Positions 1 to 9,081 of a stretch of 64,000 bases of DNA are shown here, piece after piece (the first letter of the stretch is position 1; each line of letters opens with the position of its first letter). The translations under genes were made by a program, and so were the position numbers. The stretch is taken from assembly GCF_030246905.1 (NCBI RefSeq), contig NZ_CP126741.1, forward strand, positions 930,001-994,000. Reading direction: 5' to 3'. This DNA is from Microbacterium sp. zg-Y818 (GTDB lineage: Bacteria; Actinomycetota; Actinomycetes; Actinomycetales; Microbacteriaceae). The notes under the pieces are model-generated. The model was not told the origin of the DNA. It saw only the letters and a list, made by a program, of their open reading frames with translations, and did no database searches.

Positions 1-252
1 GGCGGCGTCGGGGCGATCACCATGCGCGTCTTCGAACGCGGGGTGGGGGAGACCCTCAGCTGCGGAACCGGGGTCGCGGCGGCGGCGCTTGCAGTGCGGC
101 ACTGGGCGGGGCCGGCCGCGCCGGACGCCTGGCAGGTCGACGTTCCCGGAGGCAGGCTCGCAGTCCGCGTGCGGACGGAGGGCAACGGCGAGCACGTGCT
201 GCTGTCGGGACCTGCGACCCTGGTCTTCACCGGCGAGGTGACGCTGGCCTGA
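1..252 (+). CDS. dapF: Diaminopimelate epimerase, C-terminal part (gene starts before the window)
   Basis: Only the last 83 codons are present; the reading frame is open from the first base. DapF interconverts LL- and meso-diaminopimelate for lysine and peptidoglycan synthesis in the cytoplasm. The identification rests on the C-terminal catalytic block [18 protein letters not shown], which carries the second active-site cysteine (SCGTG) and the phosphate-binding Gly-Thr-Gly. The preceding [14 protein letters not shown] also fits the family. The N-terminal domain and first catalytic cysteine lie outside the window, so integrity of the whole gene cannot be judged. Confidence 0.95.
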   Translation, partial: GGVGAITMRVFERGVGETLSCGTGVAAAALAVRHWAGPAAPDAWQVDVPGGRLAVRVRTEGNGEHVLLSGPATLVFTGEVTLA

Positions 253-322
253 CCTGCGACGTCGCGCCCGGCGCGGGTCGCGCTCGCGCCAGGCGCGGGT
301 GCGGGCGCCCCACGGTGGCGGC

Positions 323-964
323 TCAGGGCAGGGTGATCTCGGCCGTCGGGGGCGAGCCGTGACGGCGCACTCGGATGACCCGGAAACCGCGGGCGGTGGC
401 TGCCCGGTGCACGCTGTAGCCGTCGGCGAACGTGGCATCCAGCCACCGCTGCAGCGAGTCCGAGCCGAGGTTGCGCTGCACGACCAGCCAGGCGTCGCTG
501 CGCGCGTCCAGGCGGGGGATCCAGTGTTGCAGCATGCCGTGCAGCACGCTCTTGCCGACCCTGATGGGCGGATTCGAGCGGATCGAGCGGAACGAGACAT
601 CCGAGGGAACATCGTCGGGCAGTGCGGCGTTGATGTTGGTGAGCCCCAACGCCTCCGCGTTGCGGCGAACGAGATCCAGTGCCCGCTCGTTCACGTCGAC
701 GGCCCACACCGTCGCGTGGGGAGCATCCATGGCCAGCGACAGGGAGATCGGACCCCAGCCGCAGCCGAGGTCGAGCAGGTGTCCACCGGGCGGAGGCGGT
801 GGAGTGTTCGCCAGCAGCACCGCCGTTCCGGAATCCACATGGTCCGGGCTGAACACCCCGCCCGCCGTCGTGACCTCGACGGCGCGGCCTGCGAGGGTCA
901 CACGGATGCGGCGGAGATCATCGGGACTGGACGGGGACGCACTGAAGTAGTGATCGTTCCCCAT
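323..964 (-). CDS. Class I SAM-dependent methyltransferase, RsmC/RlmG-like
   Basis: A 213-aa protein with a single MTS-type methyltransferase domain. SAM-binding motif I is DLGCGWGPISLSLA (about residues 65-78). The catalytic motif IV is SNPPIRVGK, the N-P-P-(I/F) signature of enzymes that methylate the exocyclic amine of guanine in rRNA (RsmC, RlmG) or of glutamine. Only one domain is present, whereas E. coli RsmC has two, as is usual for the short actinobacterial forms. On the minus strand a TACGCT hexamer ends 6 nt before the ATG, so the transcript may be leaderless. Divergent from hflX. rRNA as substrate is inferred from family only. Confidence 0.85.
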   Translation of the reverse strand: MGNDHYFSASPSSPDDLRRIRVTLAGRAVEVTTAGGVFSPDHVDSGTAVLLANTPPPPPGGHLLDLGCGWGPISLSLAMDAPHATVWAVDVNERALDLVRRNAEALGLTNINAALPDDVPSDVSFRSIRSNPPIRVGKSVLHGMLQHWIPRLDARSDAWLVVQRNLGSDSLQRWLDATFADGYSVHRAATARGFRVIRVRRHGSPPTAEITLP

Positions 965-970
965 CCTGCG

Positions 971-1009
971 AGCGTACCGGAGGCCACCCGCAGGGCGGAA
1001 AGCTAGAGT
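971..1009. promoter_or_regulatory. Divergent -10 elements for the methyltransferase and hflX
   Basis: Reading left, TACGCT (complement of 971-976) lies 6 nt before the methyltransferase ATG. Reading right, TAGAGT (1004-1009) would start an hflX transcript near 1016, giving a leader of about 33 nt with an AAAGGA ribosome site before the ATG at 1049. No clear -35 hexamers were seen. Inferred from sequence only. Confidence 0.4.
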
Positions 1010-1048
1010 TTGAGGATGCCGCGGTCAGCGGCATCCCGAAAGGAATAC

Positions 1049-2602
1049 ATGACAGACACCACCATTCCCGACAACGCCGACTCGACCCCGGTCGACCTGG
1101 TGGATCGGGTGCTGGCCCGCGCAGAGCTGCGCTCGGGCGTGAAGGTCACGACGTTCGGCGAGCGGGGAGAGAACCACCCGCTGGGCGCAGCACAGGCGCT
1201 GCAGGACGAGTCGACCGCCTACGGTGACAGCGACGGCGACCAGTGGGATCGCGAGGAGCGGGCCGCCCTGCGCCGCGTGCCCGGGCTCTCCACCGAACTC
1301 GAGGACGTCACCGAGGTCGAGTACCGCCAGCTGCGGCTGGAGAATGTCGTGCTCGTGGGCGTCTACCCGCAGGGGTCTCAGGAGGATGCCGAGAACTCCC
1401 TGCGTGAACTCGCGGCGCTCGCCGAGACGGCCGGCGCGGTCGTGCTCGACGGCGTGCTGCAGCGGCGTCCGCACCCGGACCCGGCCACGTACGTGGGTCG
1501 GGGCAAGGCCCAGGAGCTGCGTGACATCGTCGCGTCGGTCGGCGCCGACACCGTCATCGCCGACACCGAACTCGCGCCCAGCCAGCGGCGCGCGCTCGAG
1601 GATGTCGTCAAGGTCAAGGTCATCGACCGCACGACGGTGATCCTCGACATCTTCAGCCAGCACGCGAAGAGCCGCGAGGGCAAGGCGCAGGTCGAGCTCG
1701 CCCAGCTCGAGTACCTGCTGCCGCGCCTGCGCGGCTGGGGTGACTCGATGAGCCGCCAGGCCGGTGGCCAGGTGGGCGCCGGTGGCGCGGGCATGGGCTC
1801 GCGTGGCCCCGGTGAGACGAAGATCGAGCTGGATCGTCGCCGCATTCGCACGCGCATGGCGGTGCTGCGCCGCCAGATCCGCGACTTCGGTCCCGCGCGC
1901 GACGCCAAGCGCGCCGAGCGCAAGCGCCACACGATCCCCTCGGTCGCCATTGCGGGCTACACCAACGCCGGCAAGTCCAGCCTGCTCAACCGGCTCACCA
2001 GCGCCGGTGTGCTCGTCGAGAACGCGCTGTTCGCGACCCTGGATGCCACGGTGCGCCGCTCGGAGACCACGGACGGCCGGGTGTACACCTTGACCGACAC
2101 CGTGGGGTTCGTGCGCAACCTGCCGCACCAGCTCGTCGAGGCGTTCCGTTCGACGCTCGAAGAGGTCGCCGGGTCCGACGTCATCGTGCACGTCGTGGAT
2201 GCCTCGCACCCCGACCCCGCGAGCCAGCTCGCGACGGTGAGGGACGTGATCGGCGACGTGGGAGCGCGGGACATCCGCGAGATCGTCGTGTTCAACAAGG
2301 CCGACCTCGTCGACGAGGACACCCGAATGGTGCTGCGGGGCCTAGAGCCCGACGCGCTCTTCGTGTCGTCGCGCACCGGTGAGGGCATCGACGAGCTGCG
2401 CGCGGCCGTGGAGGCGGCGCTGCCGCTGCCCGCCGTGGAGGTGCACGCGCTCGTACCCTACGACCGCGGTGACCTCGTGTCGGCGGCGCACGAGACCGGA
2501 CACATCCTGGCCCAGTCCCACGAGGAGCAGGGCACGGCGCTGCACGCGCACGTCTCCCCGCGGCTCGCGGCCGAACTGGAGCGGTTCCGCACCGACGCGT
2601 GA
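1049..2602 (+). CDS. hflX: Ribosome-associated GTPase HflX
   Basis: A 517-aa GTPase. HflX proteins bind the 50S subunit, split stalled 70S ribosomes and act in stress recovery. The N-terminal HflX domain (to about residue 290) includes the glycine-rich linker with GGAGMGSRGPGETKIE. The G domain follows, with G1 GYTNAGKSS (303-311), G3 DTVGF (350-354) and G4 NKAD (416-419). The ATG at 1049 is preceded by AAAGGA. In-frame upstream ATG 1016 sits 6 nt after TAGAGT and would add 11 residues if the mRNA is leaderless; it was not chosen because the extra residues look non-native. The actinobacterial N-terminus is longer than in E. coli. Confidence 0.95.
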   Translation: MTDTTIPDNADSTPVDLVDRVLARAELRSGVKVTTFGERGENHPLGAAQALQDESTAYGDSDGDQWDREERAALRRVPGLSTELEDVTEVEYRQLRLENVVLVGVYPQGSQEDAENSLRELAALAETAGAVVLDGVLQRRPHPDPATYVGRGKAQELRDIVASVGADTVIADTELAPSQRRALEDVVKVKVIDRTTVILDIFSQHAKSREGKAQVELAQLEYLLPRLRGWGDSMSRQAGGQVGAGGAGMGSRGPGETKIELDRRRIRTRMAVLRRQIRDFGPARDAKRAERKRHTIPSVAIAGYTNAGKSSLLNRLTSAGVLVENALFATLDATVRRSETTDGRVYTLTDTVGFVRNLPHQLVEAFRSTLEEVAGSDVIVHVVDASHPDPASQLATVRDVIGDVGARDIREIVVFNKADLVDEDTRMVLRGLEPDALFVSSRTGEGIDELRAAVEAALPLPAVEVHALVPYDRGDLVSAAHETGHILAQSHEEQGTALHAHVSPRLAAELERFRTDA

Positions 2603-2643
2603 GCGCGGGCGCCGGGGCCGTGTGCTCGCCGCGCCCGGCGGTG

Positions 2644-4563
2644 TCAGTCGCCGGCGGAGAGCTCCAGGGTGGGCACCCCGGGGGTCTCGAAGCCGAACAC
2701 CTGCCCCAGGAACGACAGCTCGGACTCGAGCGCGTTGGCGATCGTCTCGCCGCGCCGGAAGCCGTGCCCCTCGCCCTCGTACAGCACGTACGCGTGCGGC
2801 ACGCCGCGTGAGGCCAGGGCGTCGCGGACGGCCTCGGACTGCGACGGCGGCACCACCTCGTCGTCGGCGCCCTGCAGCAGCAGCACCGGCACCCGGAACC
2901 GCTCCGGATGGCTGAGGGGCGAGCGCTCCGCGTAGACCGCTTCCGCCTCGGGAAGGGGCCCGATGAGCCCGTCGAGGTAGCGGGCCTCGAAGTCGTGGGT
3001 GTCCTCCGCGAGCGAGCGGGCATCGCCCACGCCGTAGCGTGAGATCCCGGCCGCGAACACATCGGTGCCGACCAGCGAGGACAGCACGGTCCACCCCCCG
3101 GCCGAGCCGCCCGCGATCGCGAGGCGTGCGGCATCAGCCCGGCCCTCGGCGGCGAGCCCTGCAGCGGCGGCGGCCACGTCGGCGACATCCGCGACGCCCC
3201 ACTGGCCGCGCAGACGCTCGCGGTAGGCGCGGCCGTACCCGCTCGAGCCGGCGTAGTTCACGTCGAGCACGCCGATGCCGCGGCTCGTGAGGTAGGCGAT
3301 CTTGCCGGATGCTGCTCCTGCCACCTGACCGGTCGGTCCACCGTGCACGAACACGACGTACGGCGGGAGCTCTCCCTCGGGCGCCTCGGCGACGGGGCTC
3401 GTCGGCGGGTAGTCGTAGGCGTGCACGGGACCCAGCGGCCCGTCGACGGTGAACGGCCGAGGCTGCGGCATCCACTCGGCGTCCCACGCGGACTCGCCGC
3501 CGGCGATCGTGATCGCGCCCGAGGGACGGTCGACGTCGACCAGCCACAGCCCGGACGGCAGGGTCGCGCCCGACCCGGTGAGCAGCACGCGCGTCCCGGC
3601 CGCGTCCTCGACCGACACCCCCGCGGTCGGGGGCACCTCGAGCGGCCGTGCGATGCCGTCGGAGCCGATGACGACCACCTCGTCGTCGCCGTTCGTCTGG
3701 ACGGCGACGATGCGCGCGTCTTCGAGCACGGCGAACCAGCGCTGGCCGAGGCCCCACAGCGGTCCGCCGGTGTCGGCGTCTGCCGGCGTCACCGGCTCGG
3801 GCGCCGTGCCCGCTGCCGGGTTCGTGCGCCACAGGTTCCACCGTCCGGTGACGTCGTCGGCGTAGACGAGCGTCGTGGCATCCTGCCACTCGGGCTGCAG
3901 GGCCGAGGCGGTGCCGGACGTGACCGACGTGGGCGTCGCAGTGCCGCCCGCCTCGCGCCTCGCCACCATCACGCGGCTGCGGTCCCATGGCATGTCGGGG
4001 TGGTTCCAGGCGACCCAGGCCAGGTGACGGCCGTCGGGGGAGAGCGCCGGCTGGGCCACGAAGTCGCTGCCACCCCCCAGCGGGACGACGCGCACGTCGC
4101 CCGCGGTCGCGATCTCGACGATGTCCCGCACCGGGCGCGGCCCGCGGGTGTGGTCCTCGCGCACGGCGAGGAGCGTCCCGTGCTGCCACCTCAGCCCGCC
4201 GAAGCGCACGTCGCCGGCGTCCGGGGTGAGCGGGGTCGGCTCGCCAGCGGCGGGCAGCGCATAGACCCGTTGGTCGGTCTTCTCGACGAAGAACAGGGTG
4301 CCGTCGGGCGAGGCCGCCCACGATCCGCCGCCGTACTCGTGCACGCGGGACCGCGCGTTCCAGGGGGCGGGGAGCACGTCCGAGACCGCACCGTCCGGAT
4401 TGCGCCGACGCACGGTGGTGCGACCGCCTTCACTGGGCACGGTCTGGCCCCACCACACCCCGTCACCGACGAAGGTCGCCCCCTCGATCCGCGGTGATGC
4501 CGCGGCGACCTCCGCAGCCGAGAGGGGAGAGGGCCAGGAACCGTAGGGAAGGACGTCGACCAT
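2644..4563 (-). CDS. S9-family serine peptidase (prolyl oligopeptidase / acylaminoacyl-peptidase type)
   Basis: A 639-aa protein with an N-terminal beta-propeller-like half (WD40-like, about residues 1-380) and a C-terminal alpha/beta hydrolase domain. The nucleophile is Ser487 in GGSAGGW, the charge-relay acid is Asp567 or Asp568 (GADDEVVPP), and the histidine is His600 (GEGHGF). There is no signal peptide, so a cytosolic oligopeptidase is likely. It is convergent with hflX, 41 bp apart. On the minus strand a TAACGT hexamer ends 6 nt before the ATG, another candidate leaderless start. The exact specificity (prolyl, acylaminoacyl or dipeptidyl) cannot be read from sequence. Confidence 0.92.
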   Translation of the reverse strand: MVDVLPYGSWPSPLSAAEVAAASPRIEGATFVGDGVWWGQTVPSEGGRTTVRRRNPDGAVSDVLPAPWNARSRVHEYGGGSWAASPDGTLFFVEKTDQRVYALPAAGEPTPLTPDAGDVRFGGLRWQHGTLLAVREDHTRGPRPVRDIVEIATAGDVRVVPLGGGSDFVAQPALSPDGRHLAWVAWNHPDMPWDRSRVMVARREAGGTATPTSVTSGTASALQPEWQDATTLVYADDVTGRWNLWRTNPAAGTAPEPVTPADADTGGPLWGLGQRWFAVLEDARIVAVQTNGDDEVVVIGSDGIARPLEVPPTAGVSVEDAAGTRVLLTGSGATLPSGLWLVDVDRPSGAITIAGGESAWDAEWMPQPRPFTVDGPLGPVHAYDYPPTSPVAEAPEGELPPYVVFVHGGPTGQVAGAASGKIAYLTSRGIGVLDVNYAGSSGYGRAYRERLRGQWGVADVADVAAAAAGLAAEGRADAARLAIAGGSAGGWTVLSSLVGTDVFAAGISRYGVGDARSLAEDTHDFEARYLDGLIGPLPEAEAVYAERSPLSHPERFRVPVLLLQGADDEVVPPSQSEAVRDALASRGVPHAYVLYEGEGHGFRRGETIANALESELSFLGQVFGFETPGVPTLELSAGD

Positions 4564-4775
4564 GCCCCCACGTTACGCGGCGACACACAACGGCACGGAT
4601 CGTCACAGGACCGCAGCCGGAGGAGCGACCTGGTTACCGTTGGCCCATCGTCGCCTCGCCCCGCACGGGGGCAGGCCAGGAGCGACAGCCGAGCCCGGCA
4701 CCCGCCCGCGAGAAACGCACACGATGCGTGGATGCGGCCGCATGGGCCGCGTCCCCTGACGCCTGAGGAGGCGAG
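4564..4775 (+). promoter_or_regulatory. metF-metE upstream region, possible regulatory leader
   Basis: The 212 bp between the divergent S9 peptidase and metF is long for this compact region. It contains a short open frame (4724-4759, MRGCGRMGRVP) ending 16 nt before metF, and the paired segments GCCCCGCA and GGCCAGGAGCGAC around 4653-4684. These loosely recall the core and B12-box of a cobalamin riboswitch, which controls metE in many actinobacteria. The match is partial and I could not fold it. The strong AGGAGG ribosome site before the metF ATG is clear. Confidence 0.3.
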
Positions 4776-5735
4776 ATGAGCCTGCTGCCCGAGGCGAGCG
4801 CACCGGCGGTGCCGTTCTCCTTCGAGCTCTACCCGCCGCGCACACCGGCGGCAGCCGAGGTGCTGCGCGAGACGATCCGGATGTTGGCCGAGCAGCGCCC
4901 GAGCTTCCTCTCGGTCACCTACGGAGCCGGCGGGTCGACCGGCGGGGACTCCCTCGCGGTGCTGCGCCACATCCGGCAGACGACGTCGGTCGAGCCGCTG
5001 GCGCACCTCACCTGTGTCGGAAACACCTACGCCGGCGCGACCGCACTCATCCGGGAGTTCCTCGACGCCGACATCACGAGCTTCCTCGCCCTCCGCGGCG
5101 ACCCGCCGGCGGGTGTCGGCGAAGATGAGGCCTTCCTCGGCGACCTCGAAAGCGCCGCGCAGCTGGTGCAGCTGATCGATCGCGTGCAGGCGGAGCGGGC
5201 CCCCTACACCGAGGCGGCGATCCCGGGTCTTCCCGGCGCCGCCCGCGTGCAGCCCCGCCAGCGCGCCCAGATCGCCGTGGCGGCGTTCCCGATGGGGCAT
5301 CCCCGGTCGCGGCATGCCGGCCAGCACCTCGATGCGCTGCTGGCCAAGCAGGCCGCGGGTGCCACGCTCGCGATCACCCAGCTGTTCTTCCATCCCGACG
5401 TGTATCTGGCCTTCGTCGAGCGGGCACGGGCAGCCGGCGTCCACATCCCGATCCTCCCCGGCATCATGCCCATCACCTCGCCCGCGCGCCTCCGCCGGGT
5501 GCTGGAGCTGACGGGCGAGGAGCTGCCCGCAGAGCTGGCGATCGCCCTCGAGGTCGAGCCGACCGCCGAGGGCCAACGCGACATCGGCGTGACCGCGGCT
5601 GCCCGGCTGGCGAGCGAGGTCGTCGCAGACGGCGCGCCCGGCGTGCACCTCTATGCCTTCAACGATCACCGCGTCGTCCTGGCCGTCCTCGGCGAGGCCG
5701 GCATCCTCACCCCACACAAGGAGACCGCATCATGA
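4776..5735 (+). CDS. metF: 5,10-methylenetetrahydrofolate reductase
   Basis: A 319-aa enzyme of the MetF/MTHFR TIM-barrel family. It reduces 5,10-methylene-THF to 5-methyl-THF, the methyl donor for methionine synthesis. N-terminal FSFELYPPRT provides the conserved catalytic Glu region. SVTYGAGGST, LTCVGN and FLALRGDPP are the flavin and folate-binding segments. The start has a good AGGAGG site 6 nt upstream. The last 4 nt overlap the metE start (ATGA), which implies translational coupling of the two enzymes that supply and use 5-methyl-THF. Confidence 0.96.
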   Translation: MSLLPEASAPAVPFSFELYPPRTPAAAEVLRETIRMLAEQRPSFLSVTYGAGGSTGGDSLAVLRHIRQTTSVEPLAHLTCVGNTYAGATALIREFLDADITSFLALRGDPPAGVGEDEAFLGDLESAAQLVQLIDRVQAERAPYTEAAIPGLPGAARVQPRQRAQIAVAAFPMGHPRSRHAGQHLDALLAKQAAGATLAITQLFFHPDVYLAFVERARAAGVHIPILPGIMPITSPARLRRVLELTGEELPAELAIALEVEPTAEGQRDIGVTAAARLASEVVADGAPGVHLYAFNDHRVVLAVLGEAGILTPHKETAS

Positions 5736-8062
5736 CCACCGCCACCTTCCCCGACGGCACGATCCTCGGCTACCCGCGCATCGGGCGGCGCCGCGAACTC
5801 AAGACCGCCGTCGAAGCGCACTGGGCCGGAACCCTCGACGAAGCGGGTCTCGAGCGCGCCGCTGCCGACCTGCGCCGTGGCGCGCGCGAGCGGCTCGTCG
5901 AACTCGGGCTCGGGCGGGAGGACTCGTCCGTGCCGGAGAGCTTCTCGTTCTACGACCAGGTGCTCGACGCCGCGGTCGCTGTCGGTGCTCTGCCCGCACG
6001 CTTCGCCGACCTGCGCGACGGTGACGGCGCCATTCCGCTGTCGGCATACTTCGTCGCCGCGCGCGGTGACGGCGACCGGGCGCCGCTCGAGATGACGAAG
6101 TGGTTCGACACGAACTACCACTACCTCGTGCCCGAGATCGGTCCTGAGACCGCGTTCGCGCTGTCGACGGACCGCTTCGCCCGCCAGGTCGCCGAGGCGA
6201 AGGCCGACGGCGTGACCGTTCGCCCGGTCGTCGTGGGGCCCGTCACCCTCCTCGCGCTGGCCAAGGCGACGGATGCCGCGCCCGAGGGCTTCGACCCGCT
6301 CAGCCGCCTCGAGGACCTGCTGCCGGTGTACCGGGATCTCCTCGCGACCCTGCGTGCCGCCGGAGCGGAGTGGGTGCAGCTCGACGAACCCGCACTCGTG
6401 AGCGAGAGCCTGCCGGCGGCGCCGGAGCGCCTGGCCGAGACGGCTGCGCGCGCCTACGCCGTGCTGGGTTCGGCAGCGGACCGTCCCGCCATCCTGGTCG
6501 CCGCCGGCTACGCGCAGCTCTCACCTTCGGCGTGGGCGGGTCTGGCCGCCGCTCCCATCGAGGCCATCGCAGTCGACCTGCACCGCGGCTCCCTGCCGCC
6601 CGTCGTCGACGGGCTGGGGGGCAAGATCCTCGTGGGCGGCGTCATCGACGGCCGGAACGTCTGGCGCGGCGATCTGGATGCCGCGTGGGAGCGTCTCGCT
6701 GCGCTGCGCAGCCTCGGTGCCGCAGGAGTGGCCGCCGCCACTTCCACCTCGCTCCAGCACGTGCCGCACGACGTCTCGGACGAGCCCGATCTCGATCCCC
6801 GCCTGGCGTCGTGGCTGGCCTTCGCCGATCAGAAGGTCGGTCAAGTGGTGACGCTCGCGCGCGGCCTCTCGCGGGGCAGGGCGGCGATCGAGGACGAGCT
6901 CCACGCCGCTTCACACGCGCTGGACGACCGGCGTGCGGCGCCGGGGGTGCGCGACGGCTCCGTCCGCGCCCGCGCCGCCGGGCTCGCGCCCGGCGACTAC
7001 CGTCGTGCGGCGGCCGGCGACCGCGAAGAGGCACAGCGCGCGGCGCTGGGACTGCCCGTGCTTCCGACCACGACCATCGGCTCGTTCCCGCAGACGCCCG
7101 AGATCCGCCGCGCCCGCGCCGCGCACGCTGCGGGGCGTCTGGATGGCGAACGGTACCGAGAGTTCCTCCGCGAGGAGAACCGGCAGGTGATCGCACTGCA
7201 GGAGCAGCTCGAGCTCGACGTGCTCGTGCACGGCGAGGCGGAGCGCAACGACATGGTGCAGTACTTCGCCGAGAACCTCGACGGGTTCGCCGTGACGCGC
7301 AACGGGTGGGTGCAGTCGTACGGCTCACGCGCGACCCGGCCGTCGATCCTCTGGGGCGACGTCGCGCGTCCGGCCCCGATCACCGTCGCCTGGTCGGCCT
7401 ACGCGCAGAGTCTCACGGCGAAGCACGTCAAGGGCATGCTCACGGGCCCGGTGACGATCCTCGCGTGGTCGTTCGTGCGCGACGACCAGCCGCTCGCCGA
7501 GACCGCCGACCAGGTCGCGCTCGCGCTGCGCGACGAGATCGCCGACCTCGAGGCCGCGGGCCTGCGCATCGTGCAGGTCGACGAGCCCGCGCTGCGGGAG
7601 CTGCTGCCGCTGAAGGCGGCCGACCAGCCGGCGTACCTCGACTGGTCCGTCGCGTCGTTCCGGCTGGCCACCGCCGGCGCCGCTCCGACCACCCAGGTGC
7701 ATACGCACCTCTGCTACTCGGAGTTCGCGGTCGTCATCGAGGCGATCGCGGCGCTCGATGCCGATGTCACCTCGATCGAGGCCGCACGCAGCCGCGGCGA
7801 GGTCATCGCCGACATCCGCCGCTCCGGCTTCGCCCGCGGCGTCGGGCCTGGCGTGTACGACATCCACTCTCCGCGCGTGCCGTCGACGGACGAGATCGCG
7901 GCGCTGCTGCGACGAGCGGTCGACGAGCTGCCCGTGGGACAGGTGTGGGTCAATCCGGATTGCGGGCTCAAGACGCGCGGCTACGAGGAGACGGTGCAGT
8001 CGCTGCGGAATCTGGTCGCGGCAACGCGCAGTGTGCGCGATCAGGTGGCCGCGCGCGTGTGA
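5732..8062 (+). CDS. metE: Cobalamin-independent methionine synthase
   Basis: A 776-aa protein that transfers the methyl group of 5-methyl-THF-polyglutamate directly to homocysteine. The two-barrel architecture is complete. The N-terminal barrel begins GYPRIGRRRELK. The C-terminal barrel carries the zinc ligands His659 and Cys661 (HTHLCYSEF) and Cys744 (NPDCGLKTR). TTIGSFPQT marks the start of the second half. It overlaps metF by 4 nt and ends at a strong hairpin terminator. B12-independent MetE is typically repressed by cobalamin or methionine; see the note on the leader upstream of metF. Confidence 0.97.
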   Translation: MTTATFPDGTILGYPRIGRRRELKTAVEAHWAGTLDEAGLERAAADLRRGARERLVELGLGREDSSVPESFSFYDQVLDAAVAVGALPARFADLRDGDGAIPLSAYFVAARGDGDRAPLEMTKWFDTNYHYLVPEIGPETAFALSTDRFARQVAEAKADGVTVRPVVVGPVTLLALAKATDAAPEGFDPLSRLEDLLPVYRDLLATLRAAGAEWVQLDEPALVSESLPAAPERLAETAARAYAVLGSAADRPAILVAAGYAQLSPSAWAGLAAAPIEAIAVDLHRGSLPPVVDGLGGKILVGGVIDGRNVWRGDLDAAWERLAALRSLGAAGVAAATSTSLQHVPHDVSDEPDLDPRLASWLAFADQKVGQVVTLARGLSRGRAAIEDELHAASHALDDRRAAPGVRDGSVRARAAGLAPGDYRRAAAGDREEAQRAALGLPVLPTTTIGSFPQTPEIRRARAAHAAGRLDGERYREFLREENRQVIALQEQLELDVLVHGEAERNDMVQYFAENLDGFAVTRNGWVQSYGSRATRPSILWGDVARPAPITVAWSAYAQSLTAKHVKGMLTGPVTILAWSFVRDDQPLAETADQVALALRDEIADLEAAGLRIVQVDEPALRELLPLKAADQPAYLDWSVASFRLATAGAAPTTQVHTHLCYSEFAVVIEAIAALDADVTSIEAARSRGEVIADIRRSGFARGVGPGVYDIHSPRVPSTDEIAALLRRAVDELPVGQVWVNPDCGLKTRGYEETVQSLRNLVAATRSVRDQVAARV

Positions 8063-8083
8063 CGCGAGCGGCGGGGGGACGCA

Positions 8084-8118
8084 GGAGGGGATGCCGCAGT
8101 CGTCGCGGCATCCCCTCC
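8084..8118. terminator. Bidirectional stem-loop between metE and lexA
   Basis: A perfect 14-bp inverted repeat (8084-8097 and 8105-8118, arm GGAGGGGATGCCGC) with a 7-nt loop. It sits between convergent metE and lexA, so it probably ends both transcripts. There is no T-tract, as is common in high-GC actinobacteria. Confidence 0.8.
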
Positions 8119-8131
8119 CTGTCGTTCTGCG

Positions 8132-8830
8132 TCAGATCGCCCGCAGGACCGCCACGATCTTGCCCAGCACGACGGCTTCGTCGCCCAGGATCGGTTCGAA
8201 GGCGCTATTGCGCGGCAGCAGCCACGTGTGACCGTCGCGCTGACGGAATGTCTTCACGGTCGCCTCGCCGTCGAGCATCGCCGCGACGATGTCGCCGTTC
8301 TCAGCGGTCGCCTGGGAGCGGACGACCACCCAGTCGCCGTCGCAGATGGCGGCGTCGATCATCGACTCGCCGCTCACCTTGAGCATGAACAGGTCGCCCT
8401 TGCCGACCAGCTGACGCGGCAGCGGGAAGATCTCCTCGACCTGCTGGTCGGCGGTGATGGGGACCCCCGCGGCGATGCGTCCGACCAGCGGCACGAGGGC
8501 GGCGTCGCCCACCGACGGTGCCGCGTCGGCCGGGTTCTCGCCGGCGGAGCCGGGCAGGTCGATCAGCACCTCCATGGCGCGGGTCTTGCCGGCGTCGCGG
8601 CGCAGGTACCCGCTGAGCTCGAGCTGGTTGAGCTGGTGGGTGACGCTCGAGAGCGACTTCAGCCCGACCGCGTCGCCGATCTCCCGCATGCTCGGCGGGT
8701 AGCCGTGGCGCGCGATCGATCGCTGGATCACCTCGAGGATCGCGAGCTGCTTCTCGCTCAGGCTCTTGCGTCGGCGCGTGTGCGGCTTGTCCTGAGCCCG
8801 CTCGCGGCCGGCCGGTGTCGCGTCGGTCAT
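8132..8830 (-). CDS. lexA: SOS repressor LexA
   Basis: A 232-aa repressor and self-cleaving protease. Residues about 23-85 form the winged helix DNA-binding domain ([25 protein letters not shown]). The C-terminal S24 domain carries the RecA-stimulated cleavage site Ala121-Gly122 (GRIAAGVP), the nucleophile Ser156 (SGESM) and the general base Lys193 (ATVKTF). The ATG has GGGAGAGGG just upstream. It is divergent from a LysM-domain gene, an arrangement also seen in Mycobacterium (Rv2720/Rv2719c) and Corynebacterium (lexA/divS). A LexA-box-like palindrome lies in the shared intergenic region at 8999-9014. Confidence 0.97.
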   Translation of the reverse strand: MTDATPAGRERAQDKPHTRRRKSLSEKQLAILEVIQRSIARHGYPPSMREIGDAVGLKSLSSVTHQLNQLELSGYLRRDAGKTRAMEVLIDLPGSAGENPADAAPSVGDAALVPLVGRIAAGVPITADQQVEEIFPLPRQLVGKGDLFMLKVSGESMIDAAICDGDWVVVRSQATAENGDIVAAMLDGEATVKTFRQRDGHTWLLPRNSAFEPILGDEAVVLGKIVAVLRAI

Positions 8831-8982
8831 CGCCCTCTCCCGTCTCGCCGCATGGGGCAGCGTCTTCGAATGTCGGAGGTCCGTGGTGGGGTGCTCCTAT
8901 CGAAACCGTATCCGGTGACGGATGCCGAAAGGTCGAGGTGCGCGCGTGTCGCGTGCGATCGATCTCCGAGCGAGTTTCGTGC

Positions 8983-9014
8983 TTGACAGCCTATAACTTC
9001 GAAGATAACTTCGG
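8983..9014 (+). promoter_or_regulatory. Candidate SOS promoter with LexA box for the LysM gene
   Basis: TTGACA (8983-8988) is followed after 17 bp by TAACTT (9006-9011). Overlapping the -10 is TCGAAGATAACTTCGG (8999-9014), which matches the actinobacterial SOS box TCGAAC-N4-GTTCGA in its outer bases with one outer mismatch. A further TTCG follows at 9023-9026. Position and sequence both suggest LexA repression of the gene at 9082 and perhaps of lexA itself. Confidence 0.6.
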
Positions 9015-9081
9015 AAGAGAACTTCGCATCCGGCTCTCCCGGCCGAGAGTCGGATGCGAAGATCGCGACACAGGAGGACTC

